Shown here one piece after another: positions 59,840 to 64,000 of a stretch of DNA of 64,000 nt. Below the pieces are notes generated by a model. The model worked only from the letters and a program-made list of their open reading frames with translations, had not been told where the DNA came from and ran no database searches. A program made the position numbers and the translations under genes. The stretch comes from Macrophomina tecta. Its lineage: Eukaryota; Ascomycota; Dothideomycetes; Botryosphaeriales; Botryosphaeriaceae. The stretch lies in contig JAKSGN010000007.1 in assembly GCA_024180945.1 (NCBI GenBank), forward strand, positions 2,356,001 to 2,420,000. Reading direction: 5' to 3'. The first letter of the stretch is position 1, and the number at the start of each line of letters is the position of its first letter.

Positions 59840-60443
59840 GACCAGACCGGTGCGTTGTATATTCTCAGTACTTCGCACATTTGGCAAGCGTATGGAAGCT
59901 GCCCCGAGGACAGGAGTGACGACGCAAGTCGTTATGGTGACATGCAAATATTCGAAACTCTCTTTCCCTACCTCAACTTGACGGCCAGGAACCGACGAGG
60001 TTTATGCGGATCCTATGTCTACTGAGCGACAGCGTCTGCACTCGCTGCCGCTGGGATGCTAAAGTCGTCCTTTACAGGCTCCTGGCTTGCCACTCAATGA
60101 AAGGTCAGATGTGATCAAGATAAACAGCATCTACAACCGAGATAGAATCCAGGTTAAAGGTATCTGTAGCAAGCACTTACACCTATTGACAAGATTAGTC
60201 AGTCCGGTGAAAACAAAGTATCGCAACTACCTTTCGGTCTCTCAAATCGCGAGGACAACCGTTAGAATATACCATTCCGCCCGAAACGCCGCACTGAAGC
60301 CCGGAAATCGAAAAAGCAGGCCTATCCGGAGAGTAAGGGCTACGACCCCCGCCAATCATCAGCCGCGCGCCTCCCCCCACTTCCTCCCCCCCCCCCTCTC
60401 TCTCTATCTATCTTAAGGAAACCCTCCCTCCCCCATGTGACCT

Positions 60444-60773
60444 CTATGACGTGCACATCTCAGCATCATACTGCCGAACAAACTGCGTACGCTCCACCTC
60501 GACAACCCACCTGACGCCCTGACCAGCGACGGGCTGCAAAACGATGATGCACCAGTTATCCACCTCCGCAAGGGGGGAGAAAAAAGTCAATGACGTCATC
60601 ACGGCCCTCTGTGGGCGCATCTGCCAACCTTGGTAGTGAGACTGCGGACACGGCTTGTTGCTGGTCCACCGGATGAGCATGACGGGCAGGACATTGGCCA
60701 CGATCTGCACGATGTGGAGCACGAGAGTGGCGAGCGAGATGATCGCTTCATCCGAGAGGTGATGGCGAATCAT
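60444..60773 (-). CDS. Hypothetical small protein with hydrophobic N-terminus
   Basis: Intronless frame of 109 residues with an ATG at 60773. The N-terminal part (ISLATLVLHIVQIVANVLPVMLI) is a plausible membrane helix, then a polar tail with a VDNWCIIVLQPVAGQGVRWVV segment. I do not recognise the family and cannot exclude a chance frame. Isolated between gene-poor stretches. Confidence 0.3.
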   Translation of the reverse strand: MIRHHLSDEAIISLATLVLHIVQIVANVLPVMLIRWTSNKPCPQSHYQGWQMRPQRAVMTSLTFFSPLAEVDNWCIIVLQPVAGQGVRWVVEVERTQFVRQYDAEMCTS

Positions 60774-62495
60774 TGTACGAGAGCAAGTGCTCGGAGAGAT
60801 GTGCGGAGTGTGGTGATTTGGTTGATGTTACGTGCATGTATGTGTAGGCGATGTGGTGAAGCTGAATTCGATAATAGTCGCGAAAGGGAAAAAGGAACTT
60901 GCCCGCTGCCGTAGAAGTCGGTTGTAGTACTGCTGAGAGTTTATAAAGTTGCAGAGCTCCGACAATAGCAGACTATGGGTGCAGCTTACGCGTACGGGGC
61001 ATGAGACTGAAGTGGCATAGTTTTGGCTTTTGCAGTAAAGAAGGAATGTTTCCGATCTCTGGTCCAAATTTGGCGCGCGCAGGTGTGTTACCTTGACAGG
61101 CAGCCGGTTCAAAGAGGCCAGCGTTGAGGCTGAGCCGCAAATAACGCTGAGAACTAAACAGCTGCTCAGAGCGCAGCATTAAGCATCGCTCTCGCATTGT
61201 ATACTATTCGTTAATGATAGCATCATCCCTGCCTCAGGCTGTAACTTGAATGATGTCAAATCGACCGTCTTGAAAATTATAAATTTACTATCTATATTAG
61301 ATACTGCAGGAGTATTTCCGTATGACTGGCCGGCCTCATTGCAAAGGCGGATGGACATAAGCACATCACAGCTGAGGCGTCCACTCTATTCATCCCAGCC
61401 ACGCCCGGTGCACCCGTACGCAACGTTTCGCTTGTGTCTCCTGTATCTCGAGTATACTTGTGCTGTGCGGCCTGCCCATCGAGCACATGCCCTAAAAATG
61501 CTATAGCGTGTTAGTGGAGGTATTCGAACACTGCCACGAATCGATTGAAAAAGGTGCGGAGGATCAGACAAAGGTGAAAGATGGTAAGATTGTTTCTCCA
61601 GAGGCCCAAGGCCGTCGGTTGAACTATGCATTGAATTGGGAACATCATATCAAACGGTGCAAGTGTGCGAGAAGGGAGCTTAGACATACCAAATACAAAT
61701 ACAGCATGGGTACTGCGTCCTACGGGTGAACAGTCAAAAGGTGCGCTACGGATCTGATCTCATCATGGCGTGATACGTGCTACATATGCACGAAATCAGG
61801 CCAAGAGGATCAAATAAGTAACAGCTGAAGACAAGGACATCCCGCGGAGCGACGATGATCGCACGTGGAAGGGCAGCTGGAAAGTCGGCGGAGAGTTGTT
61901 GATGCTGGTTCTACGTGCGCGCGACCGAAAAAGAAAACTTTCGGTAAGCGACCTGCACAGCCGACGAAACTCCGACGGACGGACCCTAACCAAACCACTC
62001 ACGTGATCTTGCAGAGAAACCCATCCAATCTCACCTGAGACCGGACCCTCTTGCAGGAGCTACAGGGGCACATATATTCCGCCTACGTCATATCGTGTCA
62101 CTCAGGTAGCCGCGGACTTGGTGAAAACAAGGCTCGGCGCATAGTCCTCCGTTTCCTTCGCAGCAACACCGAGGAGCTACCCCTCTTCCCCGCGCTGATC
62201 TCTAATATCCCGAACTGCCAGATCACGCTCTCTGCTCTAGAATTCTAGGAACCGGACGTTGCGATGCAGTTTGCCGCCAATCAAGAGGCAAGCCAGCACA
62301 CTGACCTGCAGCTTCCCGCATTGGAGCGGAGAGCAAAGGATTTACCAATGCTGCCATACGGGCAACATCCATGAGGGCCGAGCACTTTTCAGGCAAAGGC
62401 AGCAAAAGATAGGGGTGTAGGCGTAAGATAAAAAGCCGCGGTACAGCTCACTGGCCAAAGGGAACAAGCTTTCCGTGCCCGCGAGAAGCAACGCC
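60774..62495. other. Intergenic; alpha-galactosidase promoter side
   Basis: 1.7 kb without a supported gene. Short open frames occur on both strands and lack family likeness. The last 150 bases before 62496 are the presumed promoter and leader of the alpha-galactosidase gene. Confidence 0.45.
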
Positions 62496-63921
62496 ATGGC
62501 TTCGAAAATCTTAGCTCCACTTGCCTGTCTTTCTCTGACGTCGGCTCTGGTCCTTCCGAGCGGCGTCGGCAGGCTTCCAGCTCTGGGTTGGAATTCCTGG
62601 AACGAGTTCGCGTGCAACATCAGCGAAGACAAGTTTCTGACCGCCGCTGACAAGTTCATCGAGCTCGGCTTCAAGGTAATCCATTCTCTTCTCACCTGTA
62701 CCAAGCATTCTCCTGAACATATCCCTGATAGGATGCCGGCTATGAGTACGTGAACATTGACGACTGCTGGTCCGTCAAGGCCGGCCGTGACAACGTGACC
62801 GGCCGCATCATCCCAGACTACACCAAATTCCCCGACGGCATCAACGGCACAGCTGCCAAAATCCATAGCCTCGGCTTGAAGATAGGAATATACAGCAGCG
62901 CTGGCGAGACAACTTGCGCCGGCTACCCCGCCAGTCTTGGACATGAGGAAATCGATGCTGCCACCTGGGCTGAGTGGGGAATCGACTGTACGTGATCTTT
63001 ACTTTCCAATCCCTTCGAGAGGATAGCACTTACCAACACCTCACTCATTCAGACCTCAAGTACGACAACTGCGGGGTCCCCAGCAATTGGACCGACGAGT
63101 GCTCCTTCTGCGTCCCCGACTCAACCAACGTCAACATCTACGTCAACGGCACCTGCACCAACACGACCGGCCTCTGCAGCCCCACCTACGACTGGAGCGC
63201 CTCCCTAACCGCAACGCGCTACAGACGCATGCGCGACGCGCTCTCGCACCAGAACCGCACCATCCTCTACAGCCTCTGCGACTGGGGCCAAGCGGCCGTG
63301 CAGACTTGGGGCAACAGCACCGGTAGCTCGTGGCGCATGTCCGGCGACATCACCGCGTCGTGGCCGCGCATCCTCGAGATCCTGAACGAGAACTCCTTTT
63401 ACCTCAACAGCGTCGACTTCTGGGGCCATTCGGACGCCGATATGCTCGAGATCGGCAACGGCAACCTGACCCTCGCCGAGGCGCGCTCGCACTTCGCGCT
63501 TTGGGCCGCCATGAAGTCGCCGCTCTTGATTGGCACCGCGCTGGATACGCTGAGCGACGCTAACGTCGACATTATGTTAAACAGCTACCTGCTGGCCTTC
63601 CACCAGGACCCCGTCTACGGCAAGCCCGCGATGCCGTACCGGTGGGGCACGAATGCGGACTGGACGTTCGACGCGGAGCGGCCAGCCGAGTACTGGGCTG
63701 GCGAGAGTGTGAACGGGACGCTCGTGCTGATGCTGAACACGGATAATGGGACGACAGAGAAGGTGGCGAGTTGGGCTGAGGTACCCGGGTTGGATGATGA
63801 TGCGCAATACCAAGTAACAAATGTGTGGACGAATGAGGACCTAGGATGCGTCGCGAAGGGCGTTACATTGGACGTTGAAGCCCATGACACTGCTGCTCTG
63901 TGGGTCCAAGAGAGCTGTTAG
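62496..63921 (+). CDS. Secreted alpha-galactosidase, GH27
   Basis: Cleaves terminal alpha-1,6-galactose from galactomannan and raffinose-type sugars outside the cell. Exons 62496-62675, 62732-62987 and 63053-63921 give 434 residues. The signal peptide is [18 protein letters not shown]. The GH27 start [16 protein letters not shown] is followed by [39 protein letters not shown] and the nucleophile motif LKYDNC (Asp150). The acid/base is probably Asp244 in WRMSGDI; the 94-residue spacing from Asp150 equals that known for the Trichoderma reesei (Hypocrea jecorina) enzyme. [40 protein letters not shown] is also intact. The C-terminal beta domain ([17 protein letters not shown]) is complete. N-glycosylation sites are numerous. 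The gene is the last in the window and complete. Confidence 0.95.
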
Positions 63922-64000
63922 ATGATTGGAGCGAACCATCGATAGATCGATAGTCCCTGCAGACGGCGAAATGCACGTGCCTCAAGCCACACTACAGACG

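Larger units (their letters stand above)
58145..60443. other. Gene-poor interval with hairpin and short repeats
   Basis: No gene is supported. It contains a strong hairpin (59017-59055), a short ATC-rich stretch near 59110-59130 and two copies of a 26-base sequence (59719-59744 and 59814-59839). The region 60370-60410 is C/T-rich. Confidence 0.4.

Overview
The window is nuclear DNA of a filamentous ascomycete (Pezizomycotina; Dothideomycetes is my best guess from the mix of gene families, not proven). Evidence: most genes are split by 45-80 bp GT-AG introns with CTAAC/CTGAC-type branch sites, intergenic DNA is long, and families such as the 7TM-RGS receptor, the SAT4/Pth11-like rhodopsin protein, the DUF1769 protein, the YDG/SRA protein and SDA1 are fungal. 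I see no transposon, CRISPR array, rRNA or convincing tRNA. Exon joins were worked out by hand from splice motifs and frame closure, with no transcript evidence.

Layout. 0.7-10 kb (all + strand): a tyrosinase whose ten-exon model closes perfectly except for one in-frame TGA, a secreted type-B carboxylesterase, an FAD aromatic-ring monooxygenase, and an NTF2/SnoaL-like protein; this could be a small oxidative-metabolism group. 10.6 kb: a WW-domain protein. 11.4-15.3 kb: gene-poor. 15.3-17 kb (-): choline sulfatase. 18.5-20.4 kb (-): a seven-transmembrane protein with a C-terminal RGS domain (GprK-like). 22 kb (-): a GNAT acetyltransferase. 23.9-26.3 kb (-): a long-chain alcohol oxidase. 27.8-29.1 kb (+): a FYVE-finger protein with an unusually long intron.

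29.1-34 kb is a gene-poor stretch. 34-35.8 kb holds a divergent pair, an LPPELR-type protein and a hotdog thioesterase. 36.3-37.9 kb (-): a SAT4/Pth11-like membrane protein. 39.4-41.5 kb (+): a secreted FAD/BBE-type oxidase. 44.6 kb (+): a second LPSEIR-type protein. 46.9-48.2 kb (-): a DUF1769 protein. 48.6-51.1 kb (-): the ribosome-biogenesis factor SDA1, which contains a GC-AG intron. 52.2-55 kb (-): a large protein with a YDG/SRA-like methyl-DNA-reader domain. Head-to-head with it at 56.1 kb (+) lies a small basic protein gene apparently broken by a 17-bp tandem duplication. 56.7-62.4 kb is mostly empty, with decayed coding sequence resembling a DUF1772 protein near 57.6 kb and a strong hairpin near 59 kb. 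62.5-63.9 kb (+): a secreted GH27 alpha-galactosidase.

Functionally the window mixes housekeeping genes (SDA1, FYVE, DUF1769), environmental sensing (7TM-RGS, Pth11-like), nutrient acquisition (choline sulfatase, alpha-galactosidase, esterase, alcohol oxidase) and a possible DNA-methylation reader. The best leads are the YDG/SRA protein, the three signs of gene damage (tyrosinase stop, 17-bp duplication, DUF1772-like relic) and the GC-AG intron in SDA1.
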